NCBI GenBank assembly: GCA_012295275.1
Contig: CM022667.1
Coordinates: 8,142,538-8,206,537, forward strand
From: Chrysomallon squamiferum
Lineage: Eukaryota; Mollusca; Gastropoda; Neomphalida; Peltospiridae
Direction: 5' to 3'
DNA length: 64,000 bases
Each line of letters starts with the position of its first letter. The first letter of the stretch is position 1. Positions 16,972-29,838 of the stretch are shown one piece after another. The position numbers were made by a program, and so were the translations under genes. The notes under the pieces are model-generated. The model saw only the letters and a program-made list of their open reading frames with translations. It ran no database searches and was not told the origin of the DNA.

Positions 16972-19185
16972 TTAGTTAATGGCCAGAGCGTCTTGTGCTA
17001 TCTCCTGACTGAGCTGAGTCTGCAGGTCGCTGAGTTTCTTCTTGATAACTGACAGAGCTGAAAACACGATCCCCTCGGTCTCAGCGAGCCTGACGTTTCT
17101 ATGTTGATGAAAAACTTGTTTGGTTTGCCGTGAATGTCAAACTCTGCTTCATCTGAAGCATAAACAAGAAACCAACTAGTAGGATAAAATGTTTCAATAC
17201 CAAAATTAAATGATATATTTATTTTTGTAGATACTTATGGAATAATCAAATATACTTTGTTTTTAAAAATTAAGTTGTTTTTTTTTTTTTTTTTTTTTAC
17301 TATATAACCTTTGCATAATGAAAAACATGAATTTTAAACATTTAGCTGCCATAAAATCTGACATATTTGCTACACAGACAAACATAGTTAAAAATATGTT
17401 TTATAAACAGGACAAATTTTAAAAAAAATCAGAACAAAAATCTTACATTGTTCTTCATCCAGCTCAGTAAATTCACTTTTCGGCCTGAAAGTTTTAAGAT
17501 ATATATCATTGTAAAATAATTTAAAATTGTAAGTTTAGCCTCACTTTTAATTATCCATGTTAAGTTTCAAGTATATATGACATTCCCTCGTGACAGGAAA
17601 TATTCCAAATAAGCTATGTAACATTAGTCTTCAAAAAACTAATGTATGTATATGTAAGAATGTATAAAATAATAATAATAATATCTGTGTGTGTGTGTGT
17701 GTGTGTGTGTGTGATTTAATATACGAAACAAGCTGAAATGAAATCCTGAATCCACTGCCTGGATCCTCTAATTGCTATAGTTAGTAATTTAGCATGAACC
17801 ACACAAAGTATAAATAAATGTAAAATGAAGTATCAAGTGTACTTACCACTCTTCGGGTTTGGGGTAGAGGGTGTGTCGAAGGGAGTTGTCAGGATCATAC
17901 TCAAAAGCAACACCAGCCGTAGGATTCCATTTTGCATGTTCTTTAGCAAAACCTTTTCTTGCAAAAGCTCTTATTTTCAGTTCTTGTCCCTTTCTCAACT
18001 TGGCAATCAATATGTCTGTGAAAAAATAAATAAGTCTAAATTGAAAAAATATAAAATAAATAATAATCCAAAATGAGAAAAATAAATACAAATATTCAGT
18101 TTTGGTTACATTAAGTATTAGCATTCCCTAAACAAACTGACAAATAAATTTTTGGTTCTTACAATTATCAACAATAGAGTCTTTTTTTTTAAAACATATA
18201 TATTTGCCTGAGACACCATCAGAAAAACATTCCTCAGTTTAAATAGAAAGCAGGCCACAGAGAGGTAATGATATATTACACTTGTTTATGATGATGCAGA
18301 CTTCTACAGCTTGTTATCAAAGAAAATATTTAAATTCTTTCTCCTCTAGTTTTCCAAAGGAGAGAACAGACAGACATTTATATTGCTGAGTATATATATA
18401 AAACTAAAATGTTAATTACTTACCATCTGTATCTTCATATTCACTTGCTTCTTCCCTGTGTTTGGATGTCACCTGAAACAGTCAATGTATAAACAATCTG
18501 CTATTTTCTCAGTCACCTTTCTGTATCCAGCAGTTAAATTAAATCTAGTACAGGATTTAAATTTAAAACAGTTGTGTTGAATCAATAGGTTCATGATTAC
18601 AGATTACTGAAATGCATTAGTTTCTATTCTTTAAAAAAATTACTTTTTTTTTATATACAAGCTTCACAAATCAACTGTGAAAGTTATTCTGTTTACATTC
18701 ACTTTTTTGTATTCACTTTTATATTTTGTTAAGTGACATAAAATTTTATTGTTTTATTATCGTTATTTATAAAATAATAAACTCCTATGATTATCATTAT
18801 CATTTATATTTTAATAAATGATATAAAATTTTATTTACTTATTTATCATTATTAATAACTTTATCAATTCTTATTATTACTATGATGATGATGAGTATTA
18901 TTATTATCTTTCATATTTTAACATGTAATTTAAAATTTCATTTATTTATCATTATTTTTAACATTATCAATTTCTATTATTACGATGATTTTTTTTTTTT
19001 TTTTAAATTATTATCATCATCATTATTTTTCATTAAAGATGGTAAGTGTATGAAGTGACTACAATCTTTATGGATCATGTTGTTTAATGAAAGTGAACAC
19101 AATCAGTTTCTCATCTGTTGGAGACTTCACCCATTTTACTGGATTCGCTGGCCACACAAGAGCAGGTAGCTCTAATAAAACCTTT

Positions 19186-19220
<35 letters not shown>

Positions 19221-22200
19221 TTTATTTTACAAGTAAAATAACTGGCTATTTAACTGGTCTTTCAAAAGTTTTAAAAGTTGGAACTTCTACAGACAATGTA
19301 TTCAGAAAAAGTTTGTTTGAATAACTAAATCAAGTTAGTGATATGTTACACACCATTTGTGAATAAGGTATACTGCTGAACCTGTGTGTGAAAGCTTCTA
19401 AAGTTTGAATTAAACCATATTTGTCTTGCACAAACATATTCTCAATGACCAAATGAATATATAACTTCAGAGTAAACAGAGGTTCATCTTAATGGTCTGT
19501 ATTGATAACACACATACAAATACAGACACGAAAAAAAAAAATATATAATGAATTATTTCACATTAATAAAATGTCCCAAATGTTTTGCAGTAATAATTAA
19601 AAACAAATTTTATGGCTTACACACCAAGCAAACATATAGATTAACAGACTGAATTTTGAAATCATTGTGAAGTCCATCTATATTTATAAAACAACAATAT
19701 TAAACACAACAGCTAATAATAAATGAGAAAGTTCAGTCCAGTACTTTTGTTGTTTTCAGAAACAAAATGCAGCACAGTTTCAACCCAGTCAACCACACCA
19801 TCAGTCCTATTCACAAGTTACACACTCCTCCGTCACTACAGCAGAGCAGTCGCAACGTTGTCCTCTCAGCAATCTCACTGAAACGTCTGTCACAGGTCTC
19901 ACTGCATTATTATTACCGAAAGATTTAATCATTTTTCTATTATTATTATCAGTTAATATATGAATTACTGTGCTGTAGAGATCAATACAAAATTGATTTT
20001 GACTGTAGAAATGCTCAGTACCCTGCTAAATGGGTGGGGGGAAGAAAGAAAGAAAAAAAAAGAAGAGGAAAATCTGTGAGTCTGACTTGATGCTCATCTA
20101 CAATTAGCATCTACAATATGTGAAGACTAAGACATTTAAAAAAAGGAGACATATAAAGGAGGGGAAAAAAAAATTCTAATAATTTTTCTTAACATGACTA
20201 TCCAAGATAATTTTATTTTTGCAATATCTTAAGAAGATTTTTCAATTCTTTATTAAACGATGTTCTGTTTTTTTTTAGGCAGTAAATTTACCCATACCAA
20301 GAATCCTTTCACAGTCAGTGAGTAGAGTAACTCTCAGTGATTTCCTTATCAAACTGGAGGACCTAACGAGAGAGAACTACATCACATGCACCTACCCTGC
20401 CACATGTCTCTTTAATAAATCCAGGGTCACAATCAAAGTTGTCACGCCTGGATATCAGGGTAAGTTAAACAAAATTAAATGCTGATTAATCCTCATTAAG
20501 AGTCCTTTCTTCACGTCTCAGGTTGCAGCAGTCCTTTCACACCATTTGGTAATAAAAATATCAAATTGTATATATTTTTGTACATAAACTTTTTTTCTTG
20601 TTGTTTGAAAACTTAAAATATGGGTAAGATTCTTCTGACTTTGTAATTCATTGTAATTAATATGAAATTTCACTAATAAATAAATAGAAATAATAATTAT
20701 CTCTCCTTTAGAGTTTTGGAAAGCTTACAGAGAATCTATAAATTTGATTTTAGAAATTGAGACTGACAAAAATCACCCAGGTTACCTGACCTCCTTTGCT
20801 GAACAGGGAAATCTGTTCTGTGTGTACGAGAACAGTGAAACTCTACAAGACAAGATCAACCAGTGTATAAAAGAAGGTGGCCAGTTCAGTAATGCGTTCA
20901 TCTGGAACGTCATCCACGCTGTGTGCAGTCAGCTGATTCTCGTGAATCCACGACCAGAAACAAAAATCAAACCAGGTTCCGTAGTTTTCTTAACAAACGA
21001 CAAAATCTTTCTCGATGTCAACGAAACTGACCCCAATGAAGAGGACATCACCTCGTTTGACATGGGTTTACCTGAGCCTATATACGATGCTCCAGAAGTG
21101 ATAACCCACAACAACCCCGACTGCAGAGCTTTCGTGTGGTCTCTTGGTTGCATACTGTACGAGCTTTTGGGTTTGGAGCCTGCATTTTTTGACATTGAAG
21201 GGATTAACCCCTTTCAGATGTACATGAACATAGTTCAGGGAGAACTGCCATCGTTTCAGAATCTCAATGGCAGTCAAGAATTAATAAATCTCACTTTGAA
21301 CTGTATGAGCACCGACCCAGAGCTGCGACCGAGTCTGGAGTATTTGTTAACACTTTCCATGAAGCATGTGACCCATTCAGTTTGAGTTAGTCAGCGTTTG
21401 AAATGTTTGTTTATGTTTACTTTCTTTTGTTAGCATTTTATATAAGTGTGTTAAGTTTTTATATTATTTCAGTTTGATATTATTTTATACATGCATATTT
21501 ATTTTTTGTATTTATTTTATTTTGATATTATTTCATTTATGTATATTAAGTTTTATATTTGATATATCCATAGAATTTTTCAATTTTTACAATGGTTTGT
21601 GTTACATTTGTTAGTTTTTGCATGAACAAAATTTTTAATGGCATGTTAGTAACTTTACAAATTGATTATTGTTTACTGTTTGTGTGTTGGTTTTTGTTAT
21701 ACATTTCTTGTTATTTGATACAAATAATTTTTATATTTTTATATTTATTTTACCATTAAGGTGTGTCATTTTGTCTGTTTAATTTCACAAAAAAGAAAAA
21801 AAAAAAAGAAAAAAAATTCATATTGTACTAAATTTATACATTCCCTATGGGAAACTGCAATGAATTAAAATAAAATGATAAATATGTATTTCTTATTTTT
21901 AAAATCTTCATTTGTTGTTTTTTTCAAAGATGATTAATTCAGTAGAAAAGATTACAAAAATAAATCCAAGAAAACTATGTTTGTCATCAATTTTCTATAT
22001 AAAGTGATAACAAATTTATTAGGAATTCAAATTAGTTCAGTTTATGTCAATAATAAATACTCTAAAGGAGAGATATCTTAAACATGTTAAAAATCAAAAT
22101 TAACATATATGTATTTTAATAAGTAACTGTAGTCTACCAAGTTTCCTTCAAAAACAAGAGCATCAGTAACGTAATAGTTCAGTGAGAATGTGGCAGAATG

Positions 22201-24230
22201 AGATTTTGGTCAAGTTATAGGATACAGGAAAGATTAGCTACAGGTTTTATCATTAGCTTATTTTTCTTACTATACTTTGTTATTAGCAGAGAAACTGAGA
22301 GATATTCGATGTATTCAGACTGTTTTTTTTATATTTATTTAATTCTCATATTATTTTTTATATTTAATTTATTTGGATATAATTTGATATATGTATCATT
22401 AACTTTTTATATTTATTTCATTTTTATATTATTTTAACATAATATTATATATTAATTTTGTTTATTCATACTATTGACTTTTGTAATAATAATAAAAGAA
22501 AAAAGAACTCACTACATGTTTATAGTGTTATAAAAATAAAAGAGGAACTTACAGGAATGACTTTAGGATTTGAAGAAATGAGGTCAGCACTGGTCACATG
22601 ACGAGTCTGGTCATCCTGACACTTGACATCCAGCTGGAACTCAACCGCACAGTCCGTGCAAAACTCATCACACGTACAGTCCTAGACAAATTACACAAGC
22701 ACTTGTACATTGTACAGTTTACACAAAACAACACACTGTTAAAACAGCCTGTACAAAACTCATCACACATACAGTCCTAGACAAATTACACAAGCACTTG
22801 TACATTGTACAGTTCACACAAAACAACACACTGTTAAAACAGCCTGTACAAAACTCATCCCATGTACAGTCCTAAACAAATTACACAAACACCTGCACAT
22901 TGTACTGTTTACTCAAAATAACACTCAAGTTATCTTCAGTACTCTTTCACAAAGGTAAAAGTGAACAGACTATATATTAAAAAACATAATAATAACAATA
23001 GTATTAATTAATTCTTTTTATATTTTGTTTTATTAGAAACTTCAGTAGAAAAAACCCCAAATATATTTGAAAAAGTATACATAACAACCTAATGACTACA
23101 AAATTATTTTAAGTGTCATCACAATACAACAAATAAACTGTTTGTGTGTATTGCATGGAAGAAAGTGTGTGTGTTTATATGTGTGTATGTGCATGTGTGC
23201 GCTTGGATGTCTGTGACTTTGTAAATGTTCAGAGATGTGCATGGTACACGTAGTAGGAGGTATACCACACAAATATGTAGATAAGATAGTATGGACTACA
23301 AATACATGGATAGGAAAGTAATCAGTGTTTAGTGTTGAGACCCACCCTTGAGTACTGCATCTTGTCTACTACATCATCACTAGTGAGAGGAATGAGACCC
23401 AGTCTGTGAGATATAAACTCATCAAACATCACTGTAGAATTAGCTTCAAACTGAACCCAGTCAATAGCTGAAACATCAAACAAAAAAAAAAAAAAAAAAA
23501 AAATTAAAAAGTAAACCAGATGCATATTGATAAAAATAATAAATATAAATAAAAATATAATTATTGTAATTATTATTTATTAATAAATAATTATGAAAAA
23601 AGTAAAAATAAATGTAAACAGGATCCATAATTGATAATAACAACAACAACAACCATAATCATTAAAAATAATAATAACAATAAATAAATAAATAATGAAA
23701 AAAGTAAAAATAGACATGAGATCCTTACCAATAGTTGGAACTTCAGCATGACAAACTCTTCGTAAACCATTTGCAACACTAAATAAAAACATGCAGTCAG
23801 AATTAGAATTTAAATATAATATATAATTAACAAATTTTTTCCAAGAAAACTTAGCTATTAAATGAAAAGCATATTATGGTATTTAATACAAATACTGCAT
23901 TAAAATTGTTTGGGTTACTTAGATAATAACAAGGCCTGATAGAAAAATTTATAAAGAATAATAGGTAGAGATAGACTATTTTAATTACATAGGGCTGTTC
24001 TTAATTTTGAAATAATTGGAGATAATTGGTGTCATTTTGCTCTTTCTAATAATTTAGAATGTTTTTGGAAAACAAAAATTTTTAATTTTTCTTTTTTCTT
24101 TTTAATTTTAATATTTTTGTTACTCTCAGACTAATGACAGTCAAAACATTTTTGTGCTGACAGATTATTAAACATTCACCAATTCACTGACTTTTCAGTT
24201 AACTGATTTTGTGTGTGTGTGTGTGTGTGT

Positions 24231-24323
<93 letters not shown>

Positions 24324-24851
24324 ATATTAAATACATTTTTTAACCTTAGGTTTTTACGTTAATGAGACATCAGTGGCATAATTATATTGCCCATATGAAT
24401 TTTTTTGGAAAATAATGCTTTGTCACATAGACACACCTAATTCTAACACCAATATCATGAATATGAATTTTAGTAGTAAATCTAAAATAAGTAATTTTGC
24501 ATTCAATATTGGGCCTGCGATTACCAGCATCATCTTTTTCAACACACACACACACATGTATATGCATTTGTTAGCATACAAAGATAGGTTTAGGTTTCTC
24601 ATAATCTCAGTTAGTAGTTTGTACTAGTAGTTACTAAACTTTAACTTAAATTCATAATAATTATTCAATATTCATTGAATGATTGATTCATGATTGCATC
24701 GTATCATCATCAAATATCAATGTCACGAACGTGCAGCTGAGTGCTAGAGGAATAATTCTATTCACCTTAAATCAGTGTCTTCGATAACGAATTTGATATT
24801 TTCGTCTGTTAACTGGGTTATTGTAACCGTGGGCTGATTAGCATATGGCAT
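16972..24851 (-). CDS. POLR2C: DNA-directed RNA polymerase II subunit RPB3
   Basis: RPB3 heterodimerises with RPB11 to nucleate RNA polymerase II assembly. Eight exons join in phase: 24766-24851, 23729-23778, 23346-23467, 22553-22681, 18424-18472, 17847-18015, 17447-17484 and 16972-17152. The protein starts [20 protein letters not shown], as RPB3 does, and continues [42 protein letters not shown] and [12 protein letters not shown]. The zinc-binding cysteines are kept in [11 protein letters not shown]. The total is 824 nt, one short of a 275-codon frame (human RPB3 is 275 aa). The missing base is in the last exon near 17074-17080: SLRP reads in one frame, then EGIVFSALS reads in the next. As written, translation would run out of frame and meet an early stop. 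I suspect an assembly indel. The exon 4 acceptor is triplicated, and a plus-strand gene lies in intron 4. Confidence 0.96.
17691..17713. repeat. (GT)n microsatellite
   Basis: A short GT run within a POLR2C intron. Confidence 0.85.
19767..21385 (+). CDS. Pseudokinase-like protein, nested in POLR2C intron 4
   Basis: Three plus-strand exons join in phase: 19767-19895, 20279-20459 and 20712-21385 (stop 21383-21385), giving 327 residues from an ATG at 19767. An acceptor-like TTTTCAG lies eight bases before that ATG, so a 5' UTR intron is possible. The C-terminal 230 residues look like a protein kinase fold. They include a VTIKVV strand with the beta-3 lysine, [18 protein letters not shown] where a catalytic loop belongs, YDAPEVI (APE motif), [12 protein letters not shown] (helix F) and [12 protein letters not shown]. 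The HRD aspartate and DFG are absent, and no glycine loop is obvious, so it is probably catalytically dead. The IKP-FLT pattern recalls NEK kinases, but I cannot name an orthologue. An AATAAA lies at 21869-21874. The exon structure argues against a retrocopy. Confidence 0.68.
22650..22936. repeat. 95-bp tandem triplication containing the POLR2C exon 4 acceptor
   Basis: Three copies of a 95-bp unit place the same junction (minus strand CTAG|GACTGTA, or TTAG|GACTGTA in the third copy) at 22681, 22776 and 22871. Each unit carries the intron end, an acceptor AG, and about nine codons of exon 4 (DCTCDEFC-like; DCMCDEFC in copy 2). Only the copy at 22681 continues into the rest of exon 4. Confidence 0.92.
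24141..24402 (+). repeat. Dispersed repeat, copy B, with GT/CT expansion
   Basis: This is homologous to 13440-13625 (copy A) at both ends. Its middle has been replaced by a GT run (about 24211-24233) and a long CT run (about 24234-24320). It sits in POLR2C intron 1. Confidence 0.7.
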
Positions 24852-25227
24852 GACTATTTAAAAATAAATAAAACTTTACAGAAATTGTTCTTCGCACGTC
24901 GTGAAAACCAAAACAGGAAACAGAAAGCGCCATCTATACCAAGTCAAATTTGGAATAGTTCATTTGTTTTGAAATGTGTAAATGAGTTGTAGAAGGTATT
25001 ATCATTAGTCCAAAAAGAATTTATTCATCATAAATAATATAAATATGAAACATTATTCAGAATTAAGTATAAAACACATAATTAGAAAGCTATCCAAAGG
25101 AAAGTTCATATGATGTGAATTTATTTTGGAGATATTGTACCCCTTCGAATATGTTTATGCAGTCTTCCTTCGTACTTCCGGTTGTGGATCGTTCAGTGTT
25201 GTGTTGGTCAATCCAAATAGAGACGGG
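24852..25227. promoter_or_regulatory. Divergent promoter region shared by POLR2C and RPRD1
   Basis: The start codons of POLR2C (24851, minus) and RPRD1 (25228, plus) are 376 bp apart in head-to-head arrangement. The interval is less repetitive than its surroundings. It contains an ETS-type ACTTCCGG near 25175 and a GCGCCATCT element near 24926 resembling an inverted YY1 site. I see no clear TATA box. Transcription starts cannot be placed from sequence alone. Confidence 0.6.
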
Positions 25228-26209
25228 ATGTCGTCTTTTTCTGATGCCAACTTTGCAAAGAAGTTGAATGAGCTGAATAACACTCAGCAAAGTATTCAGA
25301 CATTGTCGTTGTGGTTAATACATCATCGTAAACATTCTAAAACAATCGTACAAGTATGGCACAGAGAACTTCAAAAAGGTAAAAAGTAAATCTGTTCACG
25401 AAATATGGGGAGAATCTATTAATCATTATGAATATGTTATTAAAAATTAAATAATTTTACCATGGTACCGTATTGCCATTGCACAAGTGGTAGACATAGC
25501 CTCAGTGTCATCTAATGATTATATGTTCTAATAAAATGTATATTGCTGAACATTAATTATTATTATTATTATTAATATTATTATTCAATTTTTAATAAAA
25601 ATAAAAATCACACCTTTTCTTACGTTTTACTTAATTGATAATTACAATTAAATATAATAAAAAAGAATAAAATAAATGGTAACCTTGTAGGTTCGTTGAT
25701 TTTTACAAGCTAAAATGACCACAAATAAATAAGACTACTTTTCTAAATTATATATATGGTTTTACTGACTTTTTTGTATGTACTTTTACTGACAAAACCC
25801 TGACCTAAAATTCATAATTATCAAATAAAAATATGAAAATATAATTATTAACTGAAATTAATTGTAAAACAAAATGAAACAGTTATATATCAGAACTTGA
25901 ATTAAAACACATTGTTCCAAAATCTTTAATAAAATCTTACTGACATGTCACAAAGCTTAGAACTAATGTGCAAGATTACCAAATAAAATTAACTATTTAT
26001 AGTTTTAATACAATGTTGTTTATTTACTTTTTTCAATGTTGTTAGTCAAAGACTGTTTTGAAAAAGGTTTATTATAAAGTTACGATAGCAATGTAAACCA
26101 TAATTTTACACAGCAACCAAACTGTTAAGCAGAGCTTTTTGTTATTGCTCAATAATGTGCAGTGCAAGATTCACACAGTTTTAATACTTAACTCTTAAAT
26201 CAAAATATT

Positions 26210-26285
<76 letters not shown>

Positions 26286-29200
26286 GACACACATTCACAA
26301 ATATTTTCAACATTTAGCATCCATGGACAATGAAAAATCAGTAAAATATTGTGTGTCTTGCAGTTAAGTTAAAAGTCTAGGTGAATTATGCTCTTAAAAT
26401 TTGTTTCCTCTTTAAAGTGTCTTTTTGGGCATCCTCAATACTAACTTCTATGGTTTATACAGATTGTAGAAAATCATTTTTAATTTTTTTTTTATTGTCA
26501 CTTAGAATGCCTCACTTGTCATAATCCTGTTCAAACCGTGTTACTATTGTTAGTGTATAAAAGTGAAAACATATCTATATTACAATTATTATTTAATAAT
26601 ATTAATTATTTATTTATTATTTTGTTAGTATTAACACTGTTACTTTTTTTCTTTAGCTAAACCAGCAAAGAGGTTAATTTTTATATATCTGGCAAATGAT
26701 GTCATCCAGAACAGTAAAAAGAAGGGTCCAGAATTGTCCAGAGATTTTGCTACAGTTTTGTCTGATGCTGTCAAATGCACTGGAAAGTTAGTTTTTTAAA
26801 AGTTGAATGTATGAATGTATGAATGTGTTATTAATGTTAATAAATGCAGATGCCATAAAACTAAACATTTTGTCATAACAGCTATTGAATAAATGCTTTT
26901 TTGCTGTTAAATAATTTTTCAGATTTCTGGGAAAATCTTGCCCACTGTTAACCAAAATTCTGGAAGAGTGTTTTGATTTTGAAGACTATAAACTTTTATG
27001 GTGTACCAACCTAACTAAGGCAATACAACTGTTTTTAACTAACTCAAGCATTTGCATTTTTTGATTTTTTTAAATTATAATTATTATTATTATTATTTTT
27101 TACTTACTCTTCATTTAGACAACATGGTATGCTCACGGTATCTTGATGGATGCTAACACTAGCCAATTATAACTGGTTTATTTTAAATTAATTTACAAAT
27201 ATAATTTTCGGTTATTTACATGTATGTATAATTTCATGAGTAATTATTAACAATATGTATTGTAAACATTTTCTGGCATGGCAGAAATTCAGATGAAAAG
27301 ATGAAGGAGAGGGTTGGACGTGTTCTAGGAATCTGGCTTGAGAGGGGAGTTTACGACAGAGAATTTGTACGAGGACTGAAGCGAGATTTGGGTAAACTTC
27401 AGTTTTCATTACTTAAGAAAATAAATATATATTATAATTTGTTTGTAACAGAGCTAAAGTTTTGAACGTTGAACACAGTTATGTTATAATTTTAGTTAAG
27501 TTACAAATAATGGCCATTAAACTGCGTGTTAGTTAATGTGCTCTGCTGTGCTACCCATTATGTGTAATATTCAAAATAATACTAATAAACATGCATTCAG
27601 TGTGTAAAGATCATAAATATTTAATTAAAATATGGTACATTACATTTATAAAACTATTTAATGGGTAATGTCAGGGTGTTTTGAGAAGTTACAGTAGGTC
27701 TGAACTCTGCATCTTGTTTTAGAATCTCCCATTCCTGAACCGGTTCCTCCCAAGAAGAAAAAGCAAGATCAGTTTATGACTTTGAGAGAAGAAGTGGATG
27801 CAATGGAAGGAGTGTTTGACCCGCCACATGTAAGCAACTTTTTGAAATATGAAAAAAAAATGATTATCCAAACTTGTTTTATAATCTGATGCTTTAATAC
27901 TTAAATCAGTCTTTGCAACAAGTTCATGTTAATTAAATGTAAAGCTAGTTTGTGTCAATTCTTACCAGTATTTGGTGATGGTAAAATGAAGCTTGTGTAC
28001 TTATATATTAATTACAAACCCTAGTTAATTATCTTTCTTTAAAGTAAAGATACATCTTTGACCTGATTTTTTTATTTATGCATTTTTAATTTTTCAAATA
28101 ATTATTTCTCCTAGTAAAATGAATTTTACAAAAGTAGTAATATTTTTATAATTATTTTGTTTTCAGGCTGAGGAGCTGGTAAAGCGTCTCTGTGATTTGG
28201 AGACATCGGCATCCAGCGACGCTGCTGTGCGTGAGAAGATAGCAGCGTTGCCACCAGAGGTCTCTGACATATCTCACCTTGAAAAAATAGCAGGTAATAA
28301 CTAATAACTATTTTACATTTCTAGCATAAGTTATATGTTTAAATTGAGTTCTACTGAAGTGTAGGAATTTATACTAAATCTGAAAATTTAATGTCAAACA
28401 TATGAAAATATCTGACTGCACTGTAATATTAGTTCCATAAATATTTTGTTTTGTTGCATGTGGAACTGATAAAAATTAACAAAGCCATGTTTCTGAAAAG
28501 GATGGTCACCATAACAAGAAAAGAATAAAAATAATTTTAGATACTTTTCAGTTTCTTTTCAATGACATCTCAACAGTTTATTAATGTTAGACATATTTAT
28601 TGTTGTTACGGATAATGTGACAATTAATCCCTTGGGCTTTCCACATGTTAGTTTTATTACCAGCTGAACTTTTTATGAACCATTCATAGTTAGAATGGAA
28701 AATAGTTTAAGAGTTACACTGATGTAGACTGATGATGTCACACTTCAGTTTTGATCCACAATGTAGTCCGTTTTGTTTAATTTCTCGTAGTTGTATTTTC
28801 AGACAAGGAGTCCGGTGTAAAACTGGGTAAACAAGTGGACAATGCTTGCCGTCTGCTCACAGACTACAACCAGAGATTAGCTGACGAGTTGGAGGAGAGG
28901 AAGAAAGTAGCCAAAATGTTGAGAGAGTTCATCAAACAACAGAAAGGAGAGTTGCAGAAATCTGAAAGTCGTCTACATGTAATTCAGCTTTTTAATCTAC
29001 TGTATTTAATTTTTTTCAATTACTTTATAATTAACTTTATTGTATTTAACTAAATAATTTAATTTAATGTATTCTATTTAACTGAACTTCTCAATTTAAT
29101 TTTATTTATCTGATATAAAATTACATTCCAGCTGCCTTGTTAACATAAAGGCTAGAATTGGGGGGAAATAATATTACTGAAGTTTTTCTGATTTAATAAT

Positions 29201-29838
29201 AATTCTTTATCTGACTTAGCAGTGATTATATCTGTACAGTTGAGATAGTTAGAAGATTTGTCGAATTAGAATTGATAAATTTGTATCAGTTACTGTATTC
29301 CGAGGAGACTTGATATAACAAAACCAAGTTTAAAAACTGCAGTAAAATTGATTTACATTAAGAACTGTTGTTTACTTCAAAACCCCAAAAGTGTTCAGTG
29401 AAAATAAACATAGTTAATCTAAATCTATTACAGGTTGAAGATAACTTATCTGAAATTCTGAAATCCAAAAAGCTCCAAAATGTGAAATCTTTTCCAAGCA
29501 GCAGAAATAGTTACGGATTGTTTTGCTTATAGATTATTTAAATATTATTTTAAAATTCCTGCAGACCATTGCATACGGTGGAAATATAAATGGAATATTA
29601 GACTTTAAACTATCTCCTTAAGTTCAAAAATCCCAAATTTTCAAAATATGAAGAATCTAATTGTCACCTGTTATTTGTTGAATGTTTTCAGGAGTACCAG
29701 TCTAAGCTGTCAAAAGTTGCAGCTGTTCGCAATGAGCTGAAATCACATCTCCAAAACCTGCCTGATCTCACTTTGCTACCTGACGTCACCGGGGGGCTAG
29801 CACCCCTCCCCTCAGCCGGAGACTTGTTCAGTTTGTAA
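25228..29838 (+). CDS. RPRD1: Regulation of nuclear pre-mRNA domain-containing protein 1 (CREPT family)
   Basis: RPRD1 proteins bind phosphorylated RNA polymerase II CTD and help its dephosphorylation. Seven exons join in phase: 25228-25378, 26657-26786, 27285-27391, 27723-27829, 28167-28293, 28803-28978 and 29692-29838, encoding 314 residues (human RPRD1A/B 312/326). The N-terminal CTD-interacting domain is clear (MSSFSDANFAKKLNELNN, QTLSLWLIHHRKHSKTIVQVWHREL, YLANDVIQNSKKKGPE). A basic PPKKKK stretch, a C-terminal coiled coil (NQRLADELEERKKVAKML) and the invariant end LPDLTLLPDVTGGLAPLPSAGDLFSL follow. I start at the MSSF ATG because it matches the family; an in-frame ATG at 25126 is probably 5' UTR. 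A donor at 29864 and an acceptor near 30190 suggest a spliced 3' UTR. I cannot separate RPRD1A from RPRD1B. Confidence 0.95.
26213..26285. repeat. (TC)n(AC)n compound microsatellite
   Basis: A TC run of about 58 bp followed by AC units in RPRD1 intron 1. Confidence 0.93.

Noticed and set aside
19118-19165. Possible upstream exon of the pseudokinase ([16 protein letters not shown], donor CAG|GTAGCT)
   Set aside because: Its phase (0) does not fit the next exon's acceptor, and the reading frame needed there gives an unconvincing peptide.
20929-21277. Minus-strand open frames within the pseudokinase exon
   Set aside because: They are shadows of the real plus-strand coding exon.
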